Below the pieces are notes generated by a model. That model saw only the letters and a program-made list of their open reading frames with translations. It was not told the origin of the DNA and did not search any database. A stretch of 64,000 bases of DNA from Agrypnia vestita (taxonomy: Eukaryota; Arthropoda; Insecta; Trichoptera; Phryganeidae), in contig JADDOH010010367.1 in NCBI GenBank assembly GCA_016648135.1, positions 1 through 64,000 of the forward strand, given 5' to 3'. Shown here piece after piece: positions 23,071-33,938 of this stretch (the stretch's first letter is position 1; each line of letters opens with the position of its first letter). Both the position numbers and the translations under genes were made by a program.

Positions 23071-24915
23071 TTAATAAAAATATCCTTCATGAGTGAAGAT
23101 TATAAAACTGATTACAAAAACATGAAATAATTTGGATTTAAGATTTGTTACTTTGATTTAGTTGAAGTTTAAATTTTTATTATCTAGGAAGATCGCATTG
23201 TAATGTGCTCAACCCAAAATTAAATCAATTTTTCATAGACTGATCTAAGTGGTGTAAATTTTAGGGCTGGTTAGGGAGTGTTATTTTCCGTTGGAATGTT
23301 CTCCCCAGGGAGCATTCATCAGATACTCGATGTTAAAGTTTTTGGTACCCTGCGACATTATTTATCAATTTATTTTAAATTGCTCGAGGGATAAATAATT
23401 TAATACTAATATCAAAGTTTTTATAAAATATCACTAATGTGCTCAACCAACAAGTTTATGTTTAAAAAATATTTTTAAGAAAATGAATATGAGTTAGTTA
23501 TTATGTACATCTGAAAAGGTTGTTCTAAAATAAGCACTATTTATAACATATCATATTATGCTTTTGAGCCCGCCATCCTTCAAATTACTCCTAGAAGCTT
23601 GTCGTATCTGAATTGTTACACCCTGAATGTTTCTTTCTGTTAAACGTAAGCAAGTGTGAGTACTATTCATTACATATAAGTTTTTGTTTATGTTCTAAAT
23701 AGTAAAGGTGTAACATTCTACAACAAATTGCTAATGTTCGAAATATAATTGTATAATGATCTATTATTATTATGTACATAGTATACAAATGTTATTCTTA
23801 AGTAAACGTAATAATATGTAGGTACACGTATGGTCAACGTAATGATTTATCTATCCACGAAAAATATTGTTATTAATTTCCTTAGAGCCACCTACACATC
23901 CCAAACGTTTAAACAAAAAGCAACGCGCAACTCAAGCTACACCGCACCTAATACTTGTATAACTCATTTTTTATCATTATCTATTTGGAATTTCGATTCA
24001 TAACGAAACGTAGAACTCGTCATATACTCTTATATCGCACGCGTGCGATGTATTTAATTGCAATGGATATCACAATATCACAAACGTATGTATGTGTTTT
24101 CAGTCTCTGTATTGACTGCTGTACAAAACATGGGTAAATGCTCCTTAAACGATATTTTACCGCGAACTTTTCCTAGATTTAAATATTTCATAAGGAAAGT
24201 GTGGTTCCTTCCATATCCTTATAAATTATAATACTAAAATATATTTTCAAATCTAACATTCCAAACATTTCCTAAATCACTTTATACTATGTAAAATTGA
24301 CATCCTCAGATTCAAATATTTAAAAAAACAAATTATATCCATAGGATGCGAGAATAATAAATATCAATATGTCGTGTAATGTGGACAAAATTTTTCATAG
24401 ATGTATAGAAGAACATAGGGAAATCGCAATATTCGTTGCTTGTTTCTTTGGCCAATCAAATTTACTTGGTCGAAATACATACACTTTTATTAATCACAAC
24501 TTAAATTTAATATTTTTCGAAGTATGAAAAGCTCTCTGTTTCAAATGCGACAATTGTTGTCATCCGTGTGATGTTTGCTAATTAACTAACGCTGTACGGT
24601 TTGACTATCAATCCGTAAATGATAGTGTATCGAACTGAGATTCGCGCGAGAATTGTAAATAATAATTTTCTTGCATAAGATTACACAGAAAGTTCTTCGG
24701 GTACTCCGATTCTTCCCGTTAATTATTTCTGCCTAACATAATATTTTTTTACACATTTTCTAAAATACGGTATATATTTCAAATACATTTGATTTGTTTT
24801 ATAATTGCCTTAGTTGCGTTTTGTGACTCTTCAAATCTAAGCTCATCCTAAGTGCATCTAACCTATCCGAGCATTATTTGACCGTAGCCCGAAGTGCTAC
24901 ATTTTAGTATTGCTT
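23071..24915. other. Anonymous stretch 3' of the Scratch-like exon
   Basis: No coding frame. Part of this region may be the 3' UTR of the zinc-finger gene, whose transcript runs leftward into it, but only one polyadenylation hexamer stands out (next entry). Confidence 0.4.
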
Positions 24916-24921
24916 TTTATT
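24916..24921 (-). promoter_or_regulatory. Candidate polyadenylation signal of the Scratch-like gene
   Basis: AATAAA on the minus strand about 110 nt after the stop codon of the zinc-finger exon. Position is plausible for a short 3' UTR, but the hexamer is common in AT-rich DNA. Confidence 0.3.
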
Positions 24922-25031
24922 GCCGAAATTTGAACCGCGAGGGCTCACCTTATGTATAGAGAAAGCATCTTATTTTCGCATTCAGACTTCTAATTTGGAA
25001 TAAATTTAATCACCGCACAGAGCTCGCCTCT

Positions 25032-25996
25032 TCACTCGACCTCTATGTCCGCGGTGTCCTCGTCGTGCTCTCCCTCCCTGAAGCAGGCGGACTCGAGGTG
25101 CTTGTTGAGGTAGCTCTTGAGCGCGAAGGACTTGTGGCAGCGCGCGCACTCGAAGTTCTTGTCGGCGGAGTGGGTCTGCATGTGCGCGCGCAGGTTGGAG
25201 CGGTCCGCGAAGGCCTTCCCGCAGTGCGCGCAGCCGTAGGGCTTCTCGCCCGTGTGCGAGCGCAGGTGGCCCTGCAGCAGCCACGGGCGCGAGAACTGCT
25301 TGCCGCACACCCCGCACGCGTGCGACAGCTTGTGCGTTAGCACGTGCATGGCCAGCGCGGGCATGGACACGTACGCCTTGCCGCACGTCATGCACTTCTT
25401 GGCCGCCATGGAGTCCAGGCTGCGGTGCGTCTGCTTGTGCCGCGACAGGTTGCTGGAGGTGGCGTAGCGCTTGCCGCACTCGCCGCACGCGTACTTGCCG
25501 GCCTGGCGGCCCGCGCCCGGGCCCTCCTCGGCCTCCGACTGGCCCGACTGCTCGTCCGCGGCCCGCTCGTCCCGTTCCTCGCTCGAGCCGCTCCTGTCGG
25601 CCTCCGGCGCCGGCTCGGGCTCGCGCCCCGCCTCCTCCGCGGCCAGCTGCTTGGGCAGCTCCGCGTCCTCCGAGATCCTCGCGGAGTTGGGGTTGTTGTT
25701 CTCGGCGTCGGAGGAGTACTCGCACACGGTGTGGGGCAGCGTCTGCTCGCAGCCCAGCGACAGCGTGGAGAAGACGAAGAACCTGGCGGGCAGGCTGTGC
25801 AGGGTGGCGTAGCAGGTCACGGCAGGGTCGGGCTGCGCCTCGGGGCAGGCCACGGGGTTGAGGATGGTGAGCACGCCGGGGGCCACCAGCGGCGGCAGGC
25901 TCTGCGCCAGCGACAGCAGGTCGTGCGCCGCCTCCGTCTCCTCGGCCGTGCGCCCCGCCAGGGTCCCGCTCCACTCGGGCACCTCCTCGTTGTACT
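25032..25996 (-). CDS. scrt: Scratch-family C2H2 zinc-finger transcription factor, last exon
   Basis: Minus-strand exon entered by a splice acceptor (TTTCAG|AG at 25997-25999, polypyrimidine-poor) and ended by TGA after ADIEVE. About 321 residues are encoded. The first part has a Ser/Glu-rich acidic linker; then come five zinc fingers: [71 protein letters not shown] and [22 protein letters not shown], the last of C2HC type. TGEKPYG links fingers 3 and 4. The sequence [19 protein letters not shown] distinguishes Scratch from Snail/Slug. Known role of the family: E-box-binding neuronal transcriptional repressors in the nucleus. The N-terminal SNAG repressor motif must lie in an upstream exon at higher coordinates or outside the window; I did not find it. 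The exon is about 70% GC, with G/C at most third positions. Intact; I see no lesion. Paralogue identity (scrt versus scratch-like copies) is not resolved. Confidence 0.93.
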
Positions 25997-25999
25997 CTG

Positions 26000-26655
26000 A
26001 AATTTTTTGTTCATTTATTTCATCATCTAATCCGTAATGTACCTTAAAGACACTTTTTAAAAAAAAAATAACATTTTTAAAATTAAAAACCGAAGAGTGT
26101 GACGTTTAAGAAATAAGGAAATATTTATACAGTGATTTTTTTGAAAAGGATCATTCATATGGCTATTTCTGTATTTATACAAAATTTTATACCTGTGATG
26201 TTCTTTTCAAAGCTGGTAATATTTTGTATAAGTAATTAAACTGTCGTGTCAGAGATATTTTACAAAAAATCGCTGTAAAATTACATATAAATATTGCCTT
26301 ATTTTTTGAACGGCAAATCGCCGGGTTCACTAGTCAGGTTGCTTTCACTCAGTGTATTTCCCATGAGAGTGCGCTGAAACTTATTGAAGTGATCTTTATT
26401 TAATAAACGCGCTCTTTTGGTTTTTAAATTTTCTTTTTTTCAATTTCAAATAAATATTGATCGATTTTGTCTCATGGCACTATTCAGTCAGCCACTGACG
26501 AATCTATTGCTAGTATTTTAAAATTATTATTGCATAGATTTAATATTAGTATATGGATTTGTTTTACGTTTTTAACTAATTTTATGGATAAGAGATGAAA
26601 TAATATTAATCACATTTAAATAATAATGCCGACTCTGTCGATACCGTTCATCAGC
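26000..26655. other. Probable intron of the Scratch-like gene
   Basis: AT-rich sequence upstream of the splice acceptor. No exon or repeat recognised here. The nested MITEs and the Harbinger that follow may also lie in this intron. Confidence 0.4.
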
Positions 26656-26658
26656 TAA

Positions 26659-27350
26659 GGCCCGGTTGTTACAAGTTGGATTAAAATAAAAGTTCGTTTA
26701 AAGCATAGATTTTTACGTAAACTAATCGTTTGATTGGTGGAAAACGCAAAAATCAGTGATTCAAACAAACTATTACTTTAGGGCTTGTTCAGACACAGCG
26801 GGAACCGCGCGGCTTCAGAATCGCGCGGGATCCGCGCGGGTCTTATTTATGTAGGTTTGTATGTAACCGTTCAGACACAACCGCGCGGTGCCCGCCACCC
26901 AACCGCTAGAAAATAGACTCGCGCGGCGTCCGCGCGATCCTATTACTATGGAGCCTTTCGAGAGCGTTCAGTTGCGTTGCGGGCACCACGCGGTTCCCGT
27001 GTCACACTGGTGGAGATATTTGGAAATGGTGGAAAAAATAGTATTTTAGGTAAGTAGGTATTTATTCACCAAAAATGAACCGACAGAATATTTTTGTGTC
27101 TTGCCATGGAACATGGCCGTCGTTCACAAAGTAATGAGCGAATATATCTCTGATATTCAAAGATGGGGAATGGCACCGGAGCTGTCAAACTGACGTTTTT
27201 TTCGCGCACACAAATCGCTTATTAACCGCGGCTGTGTGAACACATGACACAAACCCGCGCGGATCCCACGCGATTCTGAAACTGCGCGGTTCCCGCTGTG
27301 TCTGAACAAGCACTTACTATGGAGACATTCCAACTTGAAACAACCGGCTC
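26659..27350. mobile_element. GGCCCGGTTGTTTCAA MITE, split by another MITE
   Basis: Left part 26659-26780 begins GGCCCGGTTGTTACAAGTTGG and carries AGTTCGTTTAAAGCATAGATTT; the right part 27314-27350 ends CCAACTTGAAACAACCGG. Between them sits a 533-bp element with its own TTA duplication (26781-27313). Removing the insertion restores an about 160-bp palindrome like the intact copy at 55726-55869. Confidence 0.75.
26781..27313. mobile_element. GC-rich MITE with about 60-bp TIRs and TTA duplication
   Basis: TTA at 26778-26780 and 27314-27316. TIRs begin (G)GGCTTGTTCAGACACAGCGG and continue GAACCGCGCGG...TCAGAATCGCG(C/T)GGGATCCGCG on both ends. The TTA target suggests a Harbinger-type mobiliser. 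Words such as CGCGCGG and GTTCAGACACA recur internally. No transposase frame. Confidence 0.8.
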
Positions 27351-28640
27351 TCAGGTGGATAACGCACTACCCGCGTACCGCGACGGGTGGTGGTTGCGCG
27401 GTTGTACGTTTGTACGGAAATGCATGGCAGACAACGCACTGGTTCCCGCCTAGCCGCACGGGTGCGGAGAACTGTACACTGTACAGACTTGTATGGGAGA
27501 CACCGCACATCGACATAGCATTCTCTCGCGGTTTTTTCATTCAGAAGGAAGCTTGCGTTCATAAACATGGATTTTGATACGGAAAAGTATATTTTTTAAA
27601 TAGAAAACCGCCCAGCATTGTGGAACATGAAATCTAAGGAGTAGGTAAGGTGATCGCATTTTAAAAATAAAAATGTGGGAAGAAATAGATTATATCTTTG
27701 GAGTAAAAGAAAAGTGAAATAAAGAGAAGAAAACACTAGGTGAGTTATTGGAGTTTATTTTTATAACTTTTACACAATTATTACTCACACGTGCATACAT
27801 TATTACCTGTATATTTCTGAATTATTAGTGAATTAAACATTGGTTACAAAGATACTGTGCATATGTTATGCGAATCTATCTTGCCATGGTTATGGATTGA
27901 CATTTAAAAATTAATCTGCTAATATTTTTCTGTTGTTACTAATTGATCGATTGCCCCTCTCAACTGCATGCACCTCGTTCAATATCTTCTAAGCATTCGC
28001 GTTGGGTATGTAAAGTCTTTTCAAAATTTACTCCATGTCTTTCGCGTTTCAAGTTATGAACTATATAACATGCTTTTACTATGTTTAATGCTAATTTTAT
28101 GTTAACATTTAGAGGTTGATGGAATATAGGGTTAAGGAGCCAGCTTTGGCCACTTTAAGATATTTTTTGTCAACTGTTCATCACTACGAACTCAAAAATA
28201 GTCAGAAACGATTTTTTTAAATTTACCCTTATAGCACATTCATTACTCTTTTGAAAATACAGAAAAAAAATATAAAATTTTATACAATTTAAAGTAGAAA
28301 CATCAAACTTGAAATGTGTCCAAATGTGCCAGTTCTGGCCACTTTTTATCGAGTTTTGGCCATGTCATTGTGCCACTTCTGGCCACTTCAGTTTTTATAA
28401 GATTTATTAATATTTAGAATAAAAATAAAACAAGATAGGTAAGTAACTGTAGGAAAATTATGAGTTTTATTATAATTATGATCTTGTCGTGCCTATAGCT
28501 AAAAAATGAAGTAACTTTTAATGCCACACAATAGCCGGAGAGATCAATTTGAAAAGATGAGAAAGAATTTTCTGCTTGTAGTTTTCTGGGGTATTCTGCC
28601 GTGTGTATCTGACCTCTCTGGCCGACGTTACGGATCTCAT

Positions 28641-28678
28641 TGCAGGGTCCATCATCAGCCCTGATGATGGACCCTGCA
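28641..28678. repeat. Perfect 18-bp inverted repeat
   Basis: TGCAGGGTCCATCATCAG, two bases, then its exact complement. Part of the PLE-tail-like repeat also found at 34941-34982 and 54970-54990. Confidence 0.9.
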
Positions 28679-28730
28679 GGAAAGTTGACTTGTTCTTCTT
28701 CTTTTTATGGCCATGGTTTTTATAATAGAA

Positions 28731-28985
28731 CTAGCTGTAACCCATCAAAAATGATGGTACTTTTACATGTCAGTTCGGTTCGGTTTAAAAAAAAGTAAAA
28801 AAAATTCAACAGTAATTTAAATGTTCGAAAGAAATAAAATTCTCGAGAAAAAAATTATTTGAAAATAAATTTTGAAAAGGAATTAAAAAAAAAACTTTAC
28901 TATAAAAAAGTTACGAACGTTACACGAAGTTACGTGGACGGACGGATGAACGAACAGACAGACAACGAATTTTTTAAAATTAGGA
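28731..28985 (-). mobile_element. Small Helitron-like element
   Basis: On the minus strand it starts TCCTAATTTTAAAAAATTCG after A, runs through GTCTGTCTGTTCGTTC and TCCGTCCGTCC, and ends in hairpin CCATCATTTTTGATGG followed by GTTACAGCTAG, next base T. 5' TC, 3' hairpin about 7-11 nt before CTAG and insertion between A and T are the diagnostic Helitron features. Non-coding, 255 bp. Confidence 0.7.
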
Positions 28986-30089
28986 TATCATCATAAATAC
29001 CTAATTAATTATGTTTTTAAAAAAAGGTAGCCAGAACTACCGCACTATGTGAGCCAATTGTGGCCATGTCCATGGCCAAAACTAGAACACAAGTAAGATT
29101 GCTGTGCCAGTTGTGGCCATGTGGGATTTATCTTCTAAGAAATAATCTAAATTATGAAATAACCTTCAAACAATTTTTTTTTTCATTACAAATCTTAGAT
29201 ATTTACATATAAAAATTTTGTTATATAAATTTTTTATCATTGTACCTCTCCAATGTTCCTAGGACTTTCATTCAATAGGCTAAATTGATTCACGAACACA
29301 AACATAAGTGATTAAAAAGTTATTTTTTTACTTTACTCTTACTTTACGTACACTTTACGTACACATTACTTACGGACCCTTATCGTTTTTGCTAAGAACT
29401 TAATAATTTTTAACGAATGTCACCGAGAAGTCCAACCGATACTCAAAGAAAGAAAATGGCGGTACAGTTGTTATTTATCAAACAAAACACAGTTTAAAGA
29501 ATTGATCGGCATAAGTAAAATAACAAATATATGTTCATTGCCTTATTTATACACCTTTGAATGTCCAAGTGGCCAAAACCGGGGTAGTGGCCACGCCCGG
29601 CCCATCAACCCTACATAATTTATTAGCTAAATGCCACAGGTACATTCGATATATATACGTGCTCTGCATAGCAGATAGTTAAAAATTATTTTGTTCAGAG
29701 TTAAATTTTTGCCTGCGCAGGGTCGTAAAACATATTCTGATAGATTGAATGCTTCATGAGTATTAAAAAAATAAGGCATATTGCCTTTAATACCTTCTAT
29801 TTCGAAGTCATGAGGTGTTTCTAACGTTCAATCAATCAGTTTTTATATAAAGCAGACTCCTTAAAAATAGAAGAATCGTTACATTTTCCATATGCATCAA
29901 TATCCACATAGATAAATTTATAATTAATATCACATATAGCCAGTATAATAATAGAAAAAAATGCTTGTAGTTGTAGTAGAGCGTTCCAGTGTTGGATGGT
30001 TTTACTAATTGTAGTTCTTCCCAAACGACAGGTGTAGTGAAGATCAACAAAATCAAAAAGCATCCCGAAGTCTGTACCTATAAATTTTT

Positions 30090-30589
30090 TTCAGGCAAAT
30101 TGCTACTAAAGAAGTGGAGAAATCTTCTAGACTGTTTCGTAAAAGAGTATCGTAAAGTTAACATTAAAAAAATAATAATGGATCAGGTGCTAAACGAAAA
30201 CATGCGTAGGTGTCTTCTTCAATTAGTTCATCTTTCTCAAAGACGTTGTTGCTAACATTAAAACTGACGACAGTTTCATGGAAGAACAAACAGACATAGA
30301 AAATGAAATGGAAAAGATTGAAGGACTGTATGAGAAAAAAAACTATATGGCCTCAAAAACCAAGGTCCCAAGACATAAAAAAAGAAAGGGTAATGACACA
30401 GAGAGTGATAAGGTGGGTGCAGAGCTTATTGGCGTGTTAAAAGAAAATTTGTCAAGAAATGCGGAAGATCCTGATCATCACTTTCTACTATTATTGCTGA
30501 ACGATTTCAAACGGGTAGCCGTACGTTTGAAGGCAATAACTAAAATCAATACGATGAAAGTGGTCATGGAGGCTATTGACCAGAACTAA
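30090..30589 (+). pseudogene. MADF-BESS protein remnant of the Harbinger
   Basis: The plus strand reads KLLLKKWRNLLDCFVKEYRK near 30095-30155, the end of a MADF (Myb/SANT-like) DNA-binding domain. A frame from 30278 to 30589 then gives an acidic/basic linker with PRHKKRKGND and ends DPDHHFLLLLLNDFKRV...LKAITKINTMKVVMEAI, a BESS protein-interaction motif. Such proteins accompany Harbinger transposases and help them bind DNA. The MADF start is missing, and a stop and frame change separate the two parts. Its 5' end abuts the transposase remnant head to head. Confidence 0.65.
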
Positions 30590-30744
30590 CAACTACCTCT
30601 ACCACAAACCCACAACAAAGCACATTTCACCAATACTGCTCAATCTTTATCTAACCATAACAGAAATACTCGAAAATCGTACCAAACTATGACCAGCCTC
30701 AAAAAAAATGCCGAAGATATATGTACGAAACTCTGGGAAACGTA

Positions 30745-31335
30745 ACGTCTCCTGGATCTGAATCTCAAACGTCGGATCATTCTCAAGCATTTTTATAATG
30801 CTCTTTTGCGATATATTTAATGGTTATATTAAATGGTTAATATAATTTGTTGTGGCAGATCCCCACGCAGATTCCCATCCCCAGACGCCTACTCCATACT
30901 CAGGCCGAGAATGACATAAGGCAAAATAAACTTTTTTAATATGTTTCTAAGATAGAATATTTTTTACATTTTTGATTAAATATATAAGTCTTGTGAGCTT
31001 TTTAATAATTTCATGATTGTGAGAGTTTCTTCGAAGGTTTTCATCTATTTCCACTTCAAGATATTTAATGTTTTTGCGTTCGTTATGGTGGGGCAAAAGC
31101 GTTGCAATTGTTGTTTTTTGCATTCATTTAATTTAAGAGTGTATTCTTTACCAGGTTGTCTTTTCGAGTTTATTGAAAAAGCTAGATATTTGGTTTTACT
31201 TGTGGAAGCGTAATCGAGTTCATCCTTAATACGTCTATCCTTAGTTGTAGCAAAGGATGGACCCAGTATCTCGGTTTTCGTTTGCGACGCTTTCCATTTC
31301 GCTTTTTCACTATGAACCTGTACAAGAGCCAAATA
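30745..31335 (-). pseudogene. LINE reverse transcriptase C-terminal fragment
   Basis: Minus strand. Starting near 31332 it reads KTEILGPS, then DELDYASTSKTKYLAFSINS and GKEYTLKLNECKK, the post-catalytic part of non-LTR reverse transcriptases (KYLG-x-x-(I/L)-D/N-S block). Downstream, after frame changes, VYFALCHSRPEYGVGVWG and LQKSIIKMLEND follow, matching the usual Y-x-x-L-x-x-S-x-x-x-YG-x-x-x-WG and LQK-x-x-x-K motifs. No YADD core. 5' truncated, several lesions. Confidence 0.7.
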
Positions 31336-31509
31336 GCCACAGCTTCTACCGCCAGCACATTCATTAGAGACTGAGCCCTACAAGCGACCGACCAAGAACC
31401 GCGGCGGGACCCGCGAGAGTAAACGCACGAGCCAGCTAACCGCCGCGCCGCGGTGTGCGTTATAGCTCCAATAGTAACTAGTAGGTGAAAAATATAAATT
31501 TTCATCAAA

Positions 31510-32168
31510 ATTGAAGAGTAAATTATGTTAAATTTATATAATCAAGAAATTACGGATTTAAAAAAATGTTAAGTAATAATTATCACCAACATTTTAAATT
31601 AACATTAAATTTAAAAAAAAACTGCGTACTGTGTACATAATTTATAAGCATGCATTCACTCATGTCAAGTGCATTATTAAATTACTGTCCTATGTGAAGC
31701 GGTCATATAACTTTTTTCTCTTTCTCAAGAATTGTTATGTATCTGTATTCACAAAACATTCTTGAGGAGCCATGATAAAAAAATCGGCATGTACATGCGT
31801 GGTATAAGTTTTATTTATGCTCTGCCCTCTAAGTACACTGAGCTGAGAATATTTAAAACATTATTTTACTGCAGTGTATAATATGTAGTCCTGTAAGAAT
31901 TGATTATTAAGATTAAACACATTTGAAATATTATTAAATAAATTATTTATAAATAATATAGTAGGTACCTACTAGCTTTAACTCGTCACCAACGACGGAA
32001 TTTTTATTTGAGAATTTCAACTTTACATCAAATAATTAATTATTAGTTATGTCTTAATAACTCAAAACAAAAAAGTGTATTGGGAAATCAATCTAAAATG
32101 TAACATTAAATATGAACTACCTATTTGAATTCGTACTTATATTTTTTTGAACAATTTGAACAATTATT
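31510..32168. other. Unassigned AT-rich stretch
   Basis: No coding or repeat structure recognised. Confidence 0.45.
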
Positions 32169-32169
32169 A

Positions 32170-32473
32170 TTTAGGACTCAGCGGGTAACATAAGCAACAT
32201 TTCCTCCCTATTCTCATACCCCTTCCCATCCCCCTGACATATTTTCGATGCAAATCTGTACCGTTTGACCGATCGAATTCAAAATTTGGAAACTTATTCT
32301 TGACTCGGCGGGTAACATAGGAAACACTTCCCCCCTATTCTCATACCCCTTCCCTTCCCCCTGATATATTTTCGATACAAATCTATACCGTTCGAATAGA
32401 AACATTGTTTACCCTCAGAAATTTATTTTAAACTTTATCCTTAACCCGTGCGACGCCGGGTATGAACAGCTAG
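32170..32473 (+). mobile_element. Helitron 3' part with about 125-bp repeats
   Basis: Two units of the repeat TTTAGGACTCAGCGGGTAACATA...CATATTTTCGATGCAAATCTGTACCG, then TTAACCCGTGCGACGCCGGGTATGAACAGCTAG with T next. The hairpin ACCCG...CGGGT before CTAG is the Helitron 3' signature. The 5' end is missing compared with 52263-52800. Confidence 0.75.
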
Positions 32474-32859
32474 TTATTTAAAAAAGTGAAAACGCAATGA
32501 GACCAGCCGCATACTAATTTTGAAAACGGAACGAGTTCAACTATTGGATTCTAATTACGCTAACGGATGGACATTCGACATTATTATTATTGGAGTTTGG
32601 GGAAGAGCCATCCGTTGTGGATGATAACACGGCCAAATTATAATAGGGATTTGATTATTATCTTTTGATTATTATGTTTTCATTTTTTCAATAGTATTTT
32701 CCGGCTACGCTAGTAGTGGAAGTCGACAGTAAAAAACGTAAAAAATAAAAAGGCTCCAAATTAATACTTTCATTTGTAACTTTTTTAGAGAAAAGCAAAA
32801 AAGGGAAAAACAATAAAAACTGAATCTTTATTTGAAATATTTGTTCATAATTTTATTTT

Positions 32860-33110
32860 TATTTTGTTTTATTGATGTGTAACATCTTTCCTCTCGCTTT
32901 CCTGCAATCTGTGGCAGTGATTTTCAAGTCAAGAAAATGGATGTTGTGAAGGAGTGACTTTTGAAATGATGTTAGGCTATCTGCAAGAATATGTAATAGG
33001 AGAAAAATAATTATTACAACATAATTCATTTTTAAGTAGTCCTGTTTCCGTATCGAAATGGAGTTTATCCCGACAGAATAAATTGTACCTTTCATTTGAG
33101 ATAATTTGTC
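32860..33110 (-). repeat. LINE tail relative
   Basis: Shares AAGAAAATGGATGTTGTG-AAGGAGTGACTTTTGAAATGATG and CTGCAAGAATAT-like words with the LINE tail at about 60890-60950; the minus frame reads HILADSLTSFQKSLLHNIHF, close to ADILADSPSFKKLLLYNINF from that locus. Diverged copy, limits approximate. Confidence 0.4.
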
Positions 33111-33938
33111 CTTGGAACAAATTGTTGATTCTGTTAATAAATTATAAAAAAGATTGTTCGATATCTTCTAAAAAGTTTTTGGCAGTTCAAGTTTTATCAT
33201 AACCAACGGTGACATCTATGTATACTATATCAAGGGAAGGAACAAAGAAGGAAAAAAGTATCTAGCGTAGTGTTTTCAAATATTTGAAAGAATACAGATA
33301 AAAAGATTTAAAAAAATTATAATGTGTGGATGTTCTTTCGGTGGAATTGGTTGCATTGTGTTAAGTGATCACTTAAGCCAATTTACATAGGTCACAAGTC
33401 CTGTGTAGTCACTCTATAAAGCTTTCTCTGTGAGACTTCTATAATTTATCTTAATTCATAATCAATAGTACGAATAAAGAATATTATATCAATTTAACAT
33501 AAGGCAACTGTGTTTAACTAAACGTCCCCAAGGCTAAAGAACGAATCAATATTCTAAATAGAGTTATAATGGATCCATCGATTGTTTTAACAAAAGACAG
33601 ATTTCCCAAATTATGACCAAATGTTCTGAGCGTCAGTCGCACCAATGACCACCCAAATGGAAACCACAGAATCACCGCCAATCGTGCAAATTCTTGGATA
33701 TATTGAACTTTGAATGATTTCTAAGAAACGAACATTTTATATTTTTTTACAACAATTTTTTTTACAAACAGTTACATATTTTTGAACCAAAAATGAAATC
33801 TGATTTTTGATTCGTTATCTATCATAATTTCTTATCGAAAAATTATGTTACATGTCTTTATAAATATAAATGCGATTTATAATTAAAACCACGATAATGT
33901 TTTTGCTAATAAATGGTTACGTAATATGCACAAAGGCG

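Larger units (their letters stand above)
28129..29611. mobile_element. TGGCCA-rich TA-flanked element, copy 1
   Basis: TA at 28127-28128 and 29612-29613; ends GGGTTAAGGAGCCAGCTTTGG and complement GGGTTGATGGGCCGGGCGTGG. Each half has many (G/C)TGGCCAC or TGTGGCCATG motifs, in opposite orientation in the two halves. It sits inside the Harbinger transposase remnant, whose frame is the same on both sides once the element and one TA are removed. The middle holds an 18-bp perfect palindrome (28641-28678) and a small Helitron (28731-28985). No coding frame. Confidence 0.8.
27960..30063 (-). pseudogene. Harbinger transposase, C-terminal half, split by an insertion
   Basis: Minus strand. 30063-29836 reads FFSIIILAICD then NYKFIYVDIDAYGKCNDSS and IFKESALY: the conserved block around the second catalytic Asp of Harbinger DDE nucleases (family pattern D-x-x-Y-x-F-x-x-V-D-x-G-x-x-G-x-x-S-D). 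After a TGA and a frameshift it resumes at about 29812 with TPHDFEIEGIKGNMPYFF, then HEAFNLSEYVLRPCAGKN (the D/E-E-A-F and RPYPG-like block), and RARIYIECTCGI. A TA element (28129-29611) interrupts here. The frame resumes at about 28125 with PLNVNIKLALNIVKACYIVH and stops at 27960. The N-terminal half is missing. Clearly inactive. Confidence 0.8.
27354..31469. mobile_element. Decayed two-gene Harbinger element
   Basis: Probable ends GGTGGATAACGCACTACCCG (left) and, as complement, GGAGCTATAACGCACACCGC (right), with GC-rich subterminal sequence on both sides. No clear target duplication. Inside are a minus-strand transposase remnant (27960-30063) and a plus-strand MADF-BESS remnant (about 30090-30589), the gene pair expected for this superfamily. 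A TGGCCA-rich TA element splits the transposase, and a LINE piece lies near the right end. Confidence 0.55.

Noticed and set aside
25065..26000. Long plus-strand and alternative minus-strand frames overlapping the zinc-finger exon (up to 322 codons)
   Set aside because: They are shadows of GC-rich coding DNA in other frames: Arg/Ala/Gly-rich with no domain, while the minus frame ending at 25032 has five canonical zinc fingers.
27317..27577. Possible Cys-rich small protein on either strand
   Set aside because: The apparent repeat in the translation comes from repeated GC-rich subterminal words of the Harbinger end.
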